Notes: generated by a model not told the origin, from the letters alone. A stretch of DNA of 20,471 nucleotides from Bacteroides sp. (GCA_019416685.1 DXWV01000035.1:1-20471); one strand, 5' to 3'; shown: positions 1 through 7,020, counted from the stretch's first letter. Made by a program: numbers and translations.

Positions 1-50
1 TAATTCGCAATGAAGTAGTTGCCTTTAATTTTATTATTTTAGGAATATCC

Positions 51-69
51 CTAAATAACCCTTATTTAG
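51..69. repeat. Small perfect inverted repeat downstream of mazG
   Basis: Arms CTAAATAA (51-58) and TTATTTAG (62-69) around a 3-nt loop. It follows the larger hairpin at 68-113 in the direction of mazG transcription, but no clear U-run follows it, so a terminator role is only possible. The remaining sequence at 1-50 is AT-rich, with no gene that I can support. Confidence 0.4.
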
Positions 70-126
70 TTGAGAGTTAGCTGCGCTGTTATGCTGCATA
101 GTAACTCTCAACTTTCAACTCTCAAA
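68..126 (-). repeat. Intergenic hairpin element A (short-period inverted repeat with conserved core)
   Basis: Perfect 12-bp arms (68-79 and 102-113; AGTTGAGAGTTA and its complement) enclose a 22-nt loop at 80-101 that begins GCTGCGCT. The right arm continues as 7-bp units (CTCTCAA, CTTTCAA, CTCTCAA) to about 126 and covers the mazG stop codon at 122-124. The loop matches the 22-nt loop of element D (19588-19609) at 18 of 22 positions, and its leftward-strand start CTATGCAG recurs in element C. It probably forms a 3'-UTR hairpin in mazG mRNA. No transposase or RNA family is recognised. Confidence 0.75.
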
Positions 127-907
127 GTCCCTTCTTCTTTGCTTCGTTCCAGATACGGTCCATTTCTTCGAGTGACATGTCTTTAAGGTTTTTGCCCTCT
201 TTGATCGTGTGTTCTTCCAGATAATTGAATCGACGGATAAATTTTTGATTTGTAAGCTCCAATGCATTATCCGGGTTGATTTTATATAAGCGGGCAGCAT
301 TGATAAGACTGAACATTACATCGCCGAATTCTGCTTCCGCTTTGACCTTGTCCATATTGGCTACCTCTTCCTGAAATTCTGCAATTTCTTCTTTTACTTT
401 ATCCCACACCTGTTCTTTTTCTTCCCAATCGAAACCTACATTCCGGGCTTTGTCTTGTATACGATAAGCTTTTATTAAAGAGGGCAAGGCGGATGGTACA
501 CCGCTAAGTACTGTCTTATTACCGTCTTTTTCCTTTAGCTTCAATTGTTCCCAATTCTCTGAAACCTGTCCGGCGGTTTCTGCTTTTACTTCTCCGAATA
601 CATGAGGATGGCGGAAGATTAATTTCTCACAGAGCTTATCACATACATCCTTTATGTCAAAGTCTCCTGTCTCCGAGCCTATCTTGGCATAAAAAGCTAC
701 GTGCAGCAGCACATCTCCCAACTCTTTACAGATGTCCTTCTTATCATCGCGCATCAGAGCGTCACAGAGTTCATAAGTCTCCTCAATCGTATTAGGGCGT
801 AAACTTTCATTAGTCTGTTTACGATCCCACGGACATTTTACGCGTAACTCGTCCAGTATGTCCAGGAAGCGGCCGAAGGCTTCCATTTGTTCTTTTCTTG
901 AATGCAT
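122..907 (-). CDS. mazG: Nucleoside triphosphate pyrophosphohydrolase MazG
   Basis: MazG hydrolyses NTPs and dNTPs to the monophosphate plus pyrophosphate, in the cytoplasm, and clears abnormal nucleotides. The 261-aa product has the usual length and two tandem MazG helical domains. The N-terminal one has CPWDRKQT (residues 25-32), an EExxE metal-binding group (E42, E43, E46) and E62/D65 in KELGDVL. The C-terminal one has E173, E174, E177 and E193/D196 in AEFGDVM. The frame stays open upstream to an ATG at 1006, but I choose the ATG at 905-907. The extra 33 residues are low in complexity, and a perfect -7 promoter box (TATCTTTGC on this strand, 951-959) lies inside them; homologues as I remember them also begin MHSR-EQMEAFGRFLDILDELR. 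The gene stands alone, divergent from the dehydrogenase-like gene at 1111, and its stop lies inside repeat element A. Confidence 0.93.
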   Translation of the reverse strand: MHSRKEQMEAFGRFLDILDELRVKCPWDRKQTNESLRPNTIEETYELCDALMRDDKKDICKELGDVLLHVAFYAKIGSETGDFDIKDVCDKLCEKLIFRHPHVFGEVKAETAGQVSENWEQLKLKEKDGNKTVLSGVPSALPSLIKAYRIQDKARNVGFDWEEKEQVWDKVKEEIAEFQEEVANMDKVKAEAEFGDVMFSLINAARLYKINPDNALELTNQKFIRRFNYLEEHTIKEGKNLKDMSLEEMDRIWNEAKKKGL

Positions 908-950
908 CTTTTCTTTTATATGAGAAATATTAGAGTCTATATAATTTTTT

Positions 951-959
951 GCAAAGATA
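951..959 (-). promoter_or_regulatory. Bacteroides -7 promoter box for mazG
   Basis: The leftward strand reads TATCTTTGC, a full match to the Bacteroides -7 consensus TAnnTTTG plus C. It lies 43 bp upstream of the preferred ATG at 907, which would give a 5' UTR of roughly 35-40 nt. I see no convincing -33 TTTG at the usual distance. Confidence 0.6.
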
Positions 960-1083
960 GAGAAATTCGAGGCAAAGTATTCCTCTTTTAGTTTGTTTTG
1001 TTTCATTGGTACTTTAAGGTTGGTTTATGCAGGGAACTGCCAAAGAATATAGTGTGACGAGCCTTTATAAGGCCATTTTTTAT

Positions 1084-1092
1084 TAACTTTAC
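1084..1092 (+). promoter_or_regulatory. Possible weak -7 box for the 2-hydroxyacid-dehydrogenase-like gene
   Basis: TAACTTTAC matches TAnnTTTGC except that A replaces G. It ends 18 bp before the ATG at 1111, a plausible distance. The -33 element is not evident, so this is a weak call. The rest of 908-1110 holds the divergent upstream regions of mazG and this gene. Confidence 0.35.
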
Positions 1093-1110
1093 CGCTAAAA
1101 TTTTAAGACT

Positions 1111-1995
1111 ATGTTTCATAAACTTGTAGCGATAGAACCGGTGAGCCTGGTTCCTTCAGCAGAAGAAGCGTTGCATTCTTTTGCAAATGAAGTTATTATG
1201 TATTCCGATATACCGGAGGGAGATGATGAAGTTGCAGCCCGTATTGGTGATGCCGATGCTGTACTTTTAAGTTATACTTCCCGGATAAACCGGTATACAT
1301 TGGAGAAATGCCCTAATGTTAAGTATATCGGCATGTGTTGTTCACTCTATTCTCCGGAAAGTGCTAATGTAGATATTCGTTATGCCAACCAACAGGGGAT
1401 TACGGTAACGGGTATCCGCGATTATGGTGATGAAGGAGTGGTAGAGTATGTGATTAGTGAACTGGTACGTTGTTTGCATGGATTCGGGCAGGAACCATGG
1501 GATGGTATGGCACGTGAGATTACCGGATTGAAGGTTGGTATTGTGGGACTTGGTAAGTCCGGTGGCATGATAGCAGATGCATTGAATTTTCTGGGTGCTG
1601 ATATTGCTTATTATGCCCGTAGTGAGAAAAAAGAAGCAGCAGCCAAAGGATATCGTTTCATGCCGTTAAATGAGCTTCTTACTCAGAGCGAAGTAGTTTT
1701 TTGTTGTCTCAACAAAAATACAGTTTTATTGCATGATGCTGAATTCAAAGCGCTTGGAAATAAAAAGATATTGTTTAATACCGGCTTATCACCGGCATGG
1801 GATGAACCTGCCTTTGCACAATGGCTCGAAGGAGATAATCTTTGTTTTTGTGATACGGTGGGTGCATTGGGAGGCACACAGTATCTCAATCATCCGCATG
1901 TGCGTTGTATGCAGGTATCAACAGGACGCACCCGCCAGGCGTTTGACCGCCTGAGCGAAAAAGTGCTTGCCAATCTGTCAGAATACAATGGGTGA
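1111..1995 (+). CDS. D-isomer-specific 2-hydroxyacid dehydrogenase-like NAD-binding protein
   Basis: 294 aa, cytoplasmic. Residues about 1-105 and 275-294 form the substrate-domain-like part, and about 106-270 the Rossmann domain, with the dinucleotide loop GLGKSG at 146-151 inside KVGIVGLGKSGGMIADAL. This matches the family that reduces 2-keto acids to D-2-hydroxyacids with NAD(P)H. The catalytic set looks incomplete. The family arginine in the segment like N-x-x-RG is replaced in LFNTGLSPAWDEPAF (221-235, Leu226 at the Arg place). The usual DVxxxEP glutamate segment reads CDTVGALGG. The histidine is kept as H263 in HPH. The substrate and even catalysis are therefore uncertain. The gene is about 180 bp shorter than common family members. 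It converges on the aspartate-dehydrogenase-like gene with an 18-bp overlap of coding sequence. Confidence 0.8.
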   Translation: MFHKLVAIEPVSLVPSAEEALHSFANEVIMYSDIPEGDDEVAARIGDADAVLLSYTSRINRYTLEKCPNVKYIGMCCSLYSPESANVDIRYANQQGITVTGIRDYGDEGVVEYVISELVRCLHGFGQEPWDGMAREITGLKVGIVGLGKSGGMIADALNFLGADIAYYARSEKKEAAAKGYRFMPLNELLTQSEVVFCCLNKNTVLLHDAEFKALGNKKILFNTGLSPAWDEPAFAQWLEGDNLCFCDTVGALGGTQYLNHPHVRCMQVSTGRTRQAFDRLSEKVLANLSEYNG

Positions 1996-2766
1996 GGTTA
2001 TATTGATCAGGGTGTTCACTACAGACCACCCTGCAATATCGGACGTAGCGCTGTACACCTCTACTACAGCATGTACCTGATCATTTTTTATTTCAACCTT
2101 TTGAGTATCTCCCACGAATCCGGGGGTGGATTGTATGGATACTTGCATATTCTCCGGACCAACAGAGGCCAGTGAGGCAGCAACTGCCACATTGACTTTG
2201 GTTGGAAACATGCCTATTGCTTCTGTTGCATTTCCGGAAAAGACGATACGTTGTTCTGTCTGTAAAGTTTCATTGTATACAGCTGTACCTTTCAATGCAT
2301 TCGGACCTTTTTCATTAAAAAAACGGGCAGAAGCATTTCCCATTAAAAAAGCCGTTCTTAAAACATCAAACCCTCCGGTAGCTCCGGATACAGGGTATAC
2401 ACGTGTACCATTCTCCCTGGCTGTTTTCTTCACTTCCTCATAAAAGGTGGTATCTGCCAAAGCACCGATAGACAAGGTGATGATGGAAGTACCGTTTTTT
2501 AACGCAGGCAAAGCAAGCGCTTTCATAGCACTGGGAGAAGCTGACTCCACCAGATAATCGGGTTTCAAGCCGAACAGCTCTTCCAGAGTAGCACAGGCTG
2601 CACAGGGTTTTCCATACTGTTGCATTTTAGTTACAATACGTTCGGCTTTTGATGCCGTACGCGAATAAACACCTACCAGATCATAATCGGGTAATAATCC
2701 ATTGACAACTGCATCCGCAACGATTTCAGCAAGTCGTCCACATCCTACAATTACTAATTTTTTCAT
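1978..2766 (-). CDS. L-aspartate dehydrogenase-like oxidoreductase (NadX/DUF108 family)
   Basis: 262 aa, cytoplasmic. The N-terminal Rossmann domain begins at once with MKKLVIVGCGRLAE (GxGxxA-type loop at 8-13). A DUF108-type domain follows, with the hallmark GATGGFDVL at 128-136 and FPTKVNVA at 187-194. NadX oxidises L-aspartate to iminoaspartate, the entry to NAD synthesis. Compared with the Thermotoga maritima enzyme as I remember it, the segment P-x5-N-x-H holding the catalytic histidine (His193 there) reads PGFVGDTQ here, giving Gln222 for His and Asp220 for Asn. The reaction may therefore differ, so I give no gene symbol. A -7 box ends only 3 nt before the ATG, so the mRNA may be leaderless. 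The last 18 bp overlap the end of the gene on the other strand. Confidence 0.75.
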   Translation of the reverse strand: MKKLVIVGCGRLAEIVADAVVNGLLPDYDLVGVYSRTASKAERIVTKMQQYGKPCAACATLEELFGLKPDYLVESASPSAMKALALPALKNGTSIITLSIGALADTTFYEEVKKTARENGTRVYPVSGATGGFDVLRTAFLMGNASARFFNEKGPNALKGTAVYNETLQTEQRIVFSGNATEAIGMFPTKVNVAVAASLASVGPENMQVSIQSTPGFVGDTQKVEIKNDQVHAVVEVYSATSDIAGWSVVNTLINITSPIVF

Positions 2767-2769
2767 ACG

Positions 2770-2778
2770 GCAAAGATA
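2770..2778 (-). promoter_or_regulatory. -7 promoter box directly abutting the aspartate-dehydrogenase-like gene
   Basis: The leftward strand reads TATCTTTGC, a perfect -7 box, separated from the ATG at 2764-2766 by only 3 nt. With normal spacing, transcription would start at or next to the ATG, which suggests a leaderless mRNA. The start cannot move far downstream because the Rossmann strand begins at residue 3. Confidence 0.55.
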
Positions 2779-2831
2779 CAGCTTTTAAGCATATAACCTA
2801 TAATGTATATATCTACCTGTTTGTTGATTTA

Positions 2832-3881
2832 CTATTTTCCCGTTTGGTAATCCCGGTATGAGATTAAAAGTCCTACTACTTCCGAATAGTTTTTGCGTCC
2901 GCTTTCTATTTTGTTTCCTTTGAGGTAAAGGTCGTATATCCAGTCTTGGATACTACCAACCAGAGGACTGTATTTTGCCATCCAGTATTCCTGATTAGAG
3001 CGGGCAAGTTCAATGATTTCCGGTCGGATACGTTTGAATAGCTCATTGTATTCTTCTTCTGTCATGAGTCGGCGTGCATTGCCCAGAATATGACTCAGAA
3101 CAGAGAAATAACCACTGAAACGGATACTTTCCACTTGCGAACGTGTACATACCTGATATGCATAAAAGTTGGCTTCGGCTTCGCTGGTGATGCCCAGCAA
3201 ATGGGCAAGTTCATGCGTATACGTTGCCGGATACTGGGAAGGGAGTAAGTCACCGTTCAGTGTGAATTCACAAAAGAAAGGTCCCATACTTCCGCTTACG
3301 CCAACCATCGATATGAATGGAGTGAATAGCATTGTTTTTACTTTGGGTGAATTGTATGGAGGACGATGTACGCCCAGGGTATCACTGATCTCTCTGTATC
3401 CTTTGACTGCTTCCCGGCAGATAATATCCTTATTTATATCTCTAATAGGGACATAAGAGTCATTCAGGTGTTGAATGTATTCGTCCACAAATGCTTTGAA
3501 CTTATCTGGGGTATAGGCAACATAGGGAATGTTTGTACGTTCGTAAAAGTTCTTTTGCGAATAATTCAGTCCCCATGCAAGGTAAAACCATACGTATACC
3601 CACAAAAGATATTCGCCTTCACGTAGTAAAATCTTTTTCCAGGGATATTTTTTTATCCTTCCGTAAATCGGATAGATGATGACACCGGTAATACTGAGAA
3701 ATATGAATAAATCGCCTATGGCAAAAGGAAATATGCGTGAGAATGAAGACAGGCTAAACGAAATAACCGGGTATACGGACCGGGCATAGGTTTCGCCCAT
3801 CGCCGGAATAAGCTGAGTGGTCCAGATAAGTAACAGGAGAGTTCCCAGAATGATATAGCGTATCTTTTGTTTTCGCTTCAT
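2832..3881 (-). CDS. DUF3810 family membrane-anchored putative zinc metallopeptidase
   Basis: 349 aa from the preferred start. The N-terminus (MKRKQKIRYIILGTLLLLIW) is a membrane segment. A second follows at about 54-75 (FAIGDLFIFLSITGVIIYPI) and a third at about 91-106 (LLWVYVWFYLAWGL), then a large soluble domain. That domain contains THELAHLLGITSEAEANFYAY: an HExxH motif at 223-227 with a following E-x-E (234, 236) that could supply the third zinc ligand, as in gluzincin-type peptidases. It matches the Bacteroidetes family DUF3810 as I remember it; its substrate is unknown to me. A longer frame starts at 3905, but a promoter -7 box (3903-3910) overlaps that ATG, so I use the ATG at 3879-3881. 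A 65-bp gap and a separate promoter divide it from the downstream gene. It is divergent from valS. Confidence 0.82.
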   Translation of the reverse strand: MKRKQKIRYIILGTLLLLIWTTQLIPAMGETYARSVYPVISFSLSSFSRIFPFAIGDLFIFLSITGVIIYPIYGRIKKYPWKKILLREGEYLLWVYVWFYLAWGLNYSQKNFYERTNIPYVAYTPDKFKAFVDEYIQHLNDSYVPIRDINKDIICREAVKGYREISDTLGVHRPPYNSPKVKTMLFTPFISMVGVSGSMGPFFCEFTLNGDLLPSQYPATYTHELAHLLGITSEAEANFYAYQVCTRSQVESIRFSGYFSVLSHILGNARRLMTEEEYNELFKRIRPEIIELARSNQEYWMAKYSPLVGSIQDWIYDLYLKGNKIESGRKNYSEVVGLLISYRDYQTGK

Positions 3882-3902
3882 AGTCAAGTTCTTTTCATCG
3901 GA

Positions 3903-3910
3903 CAAAAATA
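3903..3910 (-). promoter_or_regulatory. -7 promoter box for the DUF3810 gene
   Basis: The leftward strand reads TATTTTTG, a full match to TAnnTTTG. It overlaps the outermost possible ATG (3905) and supports the inner start at 3881, giving a 5' UTR of about 15-20 nt. Confidence 0.5.
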
Positions 3911-3918
3911 TGTATTAA

Positions 3919-3953
3919 TTGAATGCCGTGCAGAAAATTACCTCTATATTTGC
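3919..3953 (+). promoter_or_regulatory. Rightward promoter in the valS upstream region
   Basis: TATATTTGC at 3945-3953 is a full -7 match, with TTG at 3919-3921 lying 23 bp upstream as a possible -33 element. Transcription would start near 3960, run through the hairpin at 3990-4020 and the repeat cluster, and reach valS only after about 350 nt. It may make a long valS leader or a short separate RNA. Confidence 0.4.
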
Positions 3954-3987
3954 AAAATTTCTGTTAATAATTTATCTGAATTCTAAC

Positions 3988-4180
3988 AAAAAACTCTGTG
4001 GTGGGGTTCCACAGAGTTTTAAATCTTTATTGAAACGCAGATTAACGCGAATTCTCGCAAAGAGAAACAGGGGTAAGATAAAGAAATACAACCTTTTAAT
4101 CAGCGTTTATCTGTGTTAATCCACGTTTCATCCGGTAAATAGTACTCTGTGAAACTCTGTGCGACTCTGTGGTGAACTGA
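3988..4180. repeat. Short-period repeat cluster B in the valS upstream region
   Basis: The outer left part is a hairpin: AAAACTCTGTGG (3990-4001) and its exact complement (4009-4020) around a 7-nt loop. The inner arms at 4032-4058 and 4103-4129 are imperfect inverted repeats (about 19 of 27 matching) built on GAAACG..GATTAAC. The right end has three copies of ACTCTGTG at exact 10-bp spacing (4144, 4154, 4164), and the same 8-mer occurs at 3993 and inverted at 4010. I see no coding potential here. Repeats of ACTCTGTG and GATTAACGC type are widespread between genes in several phyla, as far as I remember. Around it, 3954-3987 and 4181-4265 show nothing I can identify. Confidence 0.7.
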
Positions 4181-4265
4181 TTCATTTCCGATCAGATATG
4201 AACTAAATTTGGTGCAGTTGCCCTGAGAAACAGCCGGAGAGTGGTAAGATTTGAATTTAAATTAT

Positions 4266-4274
4266 TAATTTTGC
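4266..4274 (+). promoter_or_regulatory. -7 promoter box for valS
   Basis: TAATTTTGC is a perfect TAnnTTTGC match, 40 bp before the ATG at 4315, implying a 5' UTR of about 35 nt. A TTTG at 4250-4253 is too close (12 bp) to be a normal -33 element. Confidence 0.55.
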
Positions 4275-4314
4275 ATCCATTATTCGCAATAAATTAAACA
4301 TATAGAAATATAAC

Positions 4315-6948
4315 ATGGAATTAGCAAGTAAGTACAATCCCGCTGACGTGGAGGGAAAGTGGTACCAGTATTGGTTGGATCACAAATTATTTAGTTCAAA
4401 ACCCGATGGTCGTGAACCTTACACCATCGTCATTCCTCCTCCTAACGTCACTGGTGTGTTACACATGGGACACATGCTTAATAATACCATTCAGGATATT
4501 CTTGTTCGCCGTGCCCGTATGGAAGGTAAAAATGCCTGTTGGGTACCGGGAACAGATCATGCTTCTATTGCAACTGAAGCCAAGGTGGTAAACAGGCTTG
4601 CAGCGGAAGGAATCAAAAAGACTGACCTGACCCGTGACGAATTTCTCAAACATGCCTGGGCATGGACCGAAGAGCACGGAGGTATTATCCTGAAACAGCT
4701 TCGCAAATTGGGAGCATCTTGTGATTGGGATCGTACCGCATTCACTATGGACGAAAAGCGTAGCGAAAGTGTACTGAAGGTTTTTGTAGATCTTTATAAT
4801 AAAGGACTTATCTACCGGGGAGTTCGCATGGTGAACTGGGACCCTAAAGCATTAACAGCCCTTTCTGACGAAGAAGTGATTTATAAGGAGGAACATGGAA
4901 AACTTTATTATTTGCGCTATAAAGTAGAAGGGGATCCGGAAGGACGTTATGCGGTTGTAGCTACTACCCGTCCGGAAACAATTATGGGTGATACGGCTAT
5001 GTGTATCAATCCTGCCGATCCTAAAAACACCTGGTTGAAAGGTAAAAAAGTAATCGTACCGTTGGTAGGTCGCGCTATTCCGGTAATCGAAGATGATTAC
5101 GTAGATATCGAATTCGGTACGGGTTGTCTGAAAGTGACTCCGGCACATGATGTGAACGACTATATGCTGGGCGAAAAATACAATTTGCCGAGTATTGATA
5201 TTTTCAATGATAACGGAACATTAAGTGAAGCTGCCGGTATGTATATCGGTATGGATCGTTTTGATGTTCGTAAGCAGATAGAGAAAGATCTTGAAGCTGC
5301 CGGATTGCTTGAAAAGACAGAGGCTTATACGAATAAGGTAGGTTATTCAGAGCGTACGAATGTAGTGATTGAGCCGAAACTGTCTATGCAGTGGTTTCTT
5401 AAGATGCAGCACTTTGCAGAGATGGCATTGCCACCTGTAATGAATGATGAACTGAAATTTTATCCTCCTAAGTATAAGAATACTTACCGGCACTGGATGG
5501 AAAACATTAAAGACTGGTGTATCAGCCGTCAGCTATGGTGGGGACATCGTATTCCGGCATATTTTTTACCTGAAGGTGGTTATGTAGTAGCTGCTACAGA
5601 CGAGGAAGCATTGAAACTTGCCAAAGAAAAAACAGGAAATGACGCACTGACTCTGGCCGATCTCCGTCAGGATGAAGATTGTCTGGATACCTGGTTCTCT
5701 TCCTGGTTGTGGCCTATTTCATTGTTTGACGGTATTAATAATCCGAGTAACAAAGAGATTGAGTATTATTATCCTACAAGTGATCTCGTTACGGGGCCGG
5801 ATATCATTTTCTTCTGGGTGGCTCGTATGATTATGGCCGGTTATGAATATGAAGGGAAAATGCCGTTTAAGAATGTATATTTCACTGGTATTGTTCGTGA
5901 TAAGCTGGGGCGCAAAATGTCTAAATCATTGGGCAATTCACCCGATCCATTGGAACTAATTGAAAAATACGGTGCCGATGGGGTACGTATGGGTATGATG
6001 CTTGCGGCTCCTGCCGGAAACGACATTCTCTTTGATGATGCATTGTGCGAACAAGGACGTAATTTCTGTAATAAGATATGGAATGCTTTCCGGTTGATCA
6101 AAGGATGGCAGGTTGCTGATAATGCTGAAGTTCCTGAAGCATCTAAGTTGGCTGTCCGCTGGTTTGAGTCCAAACAGAATGAAGTAGCTGCTGAGGTTGC
6201 CGATCTGTTTAGCAAATATCGATTAAGTGAAGCACTTATGGCTGTTTATAAGTTATTCTGGGATGAATTCTCTTCCTGGTATCTGGAAATGATTAAGCCG
6301 GCTTACGGACAAGCTATTGACCGTGTTACTTTTGATGCTACTATTGGATTCCTGAACAATCTGCTTCATTTGCTTCATCCGTTTATGCCTTTCATTACTG
6401 AAGAGTTGTGGCAGCAAATGGCCGAACGTAAGGCGGGAGAGAGTCTGATGGTGAATTCTTTATTGTTGAATGGAACTGTTGATGAAGTGTTTATTCAGCA
6501 GTTTGAGGTGGTGAAGGAAGTGATCAGTAATATCCGTACGATTCGTTTGCAGAAGAATATAGCACAGAAAGAAGCGCTTGAATTGCAGGTGATAGGTGAA
6601 AATCCGGTTACTGCATTTAATGCTGTGATTATTAAGATTTGTAATCTGTCCGGTATTGCAGTGGTAGAAGCCAAAGCAGAAGGTGCATCTTCTTTCATGG
6701 TAGGTACTATTGAGTTTGCTGTTCCGCTTGGTAATATGATTGACGTAGAAGCAGAGATTGCTCGTATGGAAGCTGAACTGAAACATAAAGAAGGATTCCT
6801 ACAAGGTGTACTGAAGAAACTCAGTAACGAGAAATTTGTAAATAATGCTCCACCGGCTGTAATTGAGATTGAGCGAAAAAAACAGGCAGACGCCGAAAGC
6901 ATTATTAATTCACTGAAAGAAAGTATAGCTTCATTAAAGAAGGTATAA
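4315..6948 (+). CDS. valS: Valine--tRNA ligase
   Basis: Class I aminoacyl-tRNA synthetase that charges tRNA-Val with valine in the cytoplasm and edits misacylated threonine. 877 aa, the normal length. The HIGH motif is HMGH at 50-53 in PPPNVTGVLHMGHML. The editing (CP1) domain, about 186-345, carries TTRPET at 217-222. The KMSKS motif is exact at 534-538, followed by SLGNSPDP. The anticodon-binding helical domain covers about 620-760. Residues 811-877 (from VEAEIARMEAELKHKE to the end) form the tRNA-binding coiled coil typical of ValRS. The start MELASKYNP is the family-typical N-terminus. The gene is flanked by its own -7 box and a strong terminator, so it is most likely monocistronic. Nothing is degenerate. 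Confidence 0.98.
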   Translation: MELASKYNPADVEGKWYQYWLDHKLFSSKPDGREPYTIVIPPPNVTGVLHMGHMLNNTIQDILVRRARMEGKNACWVPGTDHASIATEAKVVNRLAAEGIKKTDLTRDEFLKHAWAWTEEHGGIILKQLRKLGASCDWDRTAFTMDEKRSESVLKVFVDLYNKGLIYRGVRMVNWDPKALTALSDEEVIYKEEHGKLYYLRYKVEGDPEGRYAVVATTRPETIMGDTAMCINPADPKNTWLKGKKVIVPLVGRAIPVIEDDYVDIEFGTGCLKVTPAHDVNDYMLGEKYNLPSIDIFNDNGTLSEAAGMYIGMDRFDVRKQIEKDLEAAGLLEKTEAYTNKVGYSERTNVVIEPKLSMQWFLKMQHFAEMALPPVMNDELKFYPPKYKNTYRHWMENIKDWCISRQLWWGHRIPAYFLPEGGYVVAATDEEALKLAKEKTGNDALTLADLRQDEDCLDTWFSSWLWPISLFDGINNPSNKEIEYYYPTSDLVTGPDIIFFWVARMIMAGYEYEGKMPFKNVYFTGIVRDKLGRKMSKSLGNSPDPLELIEKYGADGVRMGMMLAAPAGNDILFDDALCEQGRNFCNKIWNAFRLIKGWQVADNAEVPEASKLAVRWFESKQNEVAAEVADLFSKYRLSEALMAVYKLFWDEFSSWYLEMIKPAYGQAIDRVTFDATIGFLNNLLHLLHPFMPFITEELWQQMAERKAGESLMVNSLLLNGTVDEVFIQQFEVVKEVISNIRTIRLQKNIAQKEALELQVIGENPVTAFNAVIIKICNLSGIAVVEAKAEGASSFMVGTIEFAVPLGNMIDVEAEIARMEAELKHKEGFLQGVLKKLSNEKFVNNAPPAVIEIERKKQADAESIINSLKESIASLKKV

Positions 6949-6965
6949 ACTGATTTTATAGAAGT

Positions 6966-7006
6966 AGAAAGGCATCTCAAAATATTGGGGTGCCTTTCTT
7001 TTTTTT
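6966..7006 (+). terminator. Intrinsic terminator after valS
   Basis: GAAAGGCA (6967-6974) pairs exactly with TGCCTTTC (6991-6998). The stem extends inward with TCTCA/TGGGG (including G-U pairs) to 13 bp around a 6-nt loop (6980-6985). A run of eight T ends at 7006. It begins 18 bp after the valS stop. Confidence 0.92.
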
Positions 7007-7020
7007 ATCAAAATAAATTT

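Noticed and set aside
908..1006. N-terminal extension of MazG
   Set aside because: It contains a perfect promoter box and no MazG similarity; the start at 907 is better.
3919..4119. 66-codon + frame in the intergenic region
   Set aside because: It runs through the inverted repeats of cluster B, has no ribosome site and no similarity that I recognise.
3954..4265. tRNA gene or T-box riboswitch upstream of valS
   Set aside because: No cloverleaf, no GGTTCRA-type T arm and no T-box sequence; Bacteroidetes are not known to me to use T-boxes. The region is explained by repeats.
6495..6980. 161-codon frame antisense to the valS 3' end
   Set aside because: It lies opposite the ValRS anticodon-binding and coiled-coil regions and overlaps the valS terminator; it shows no recognisable domain.
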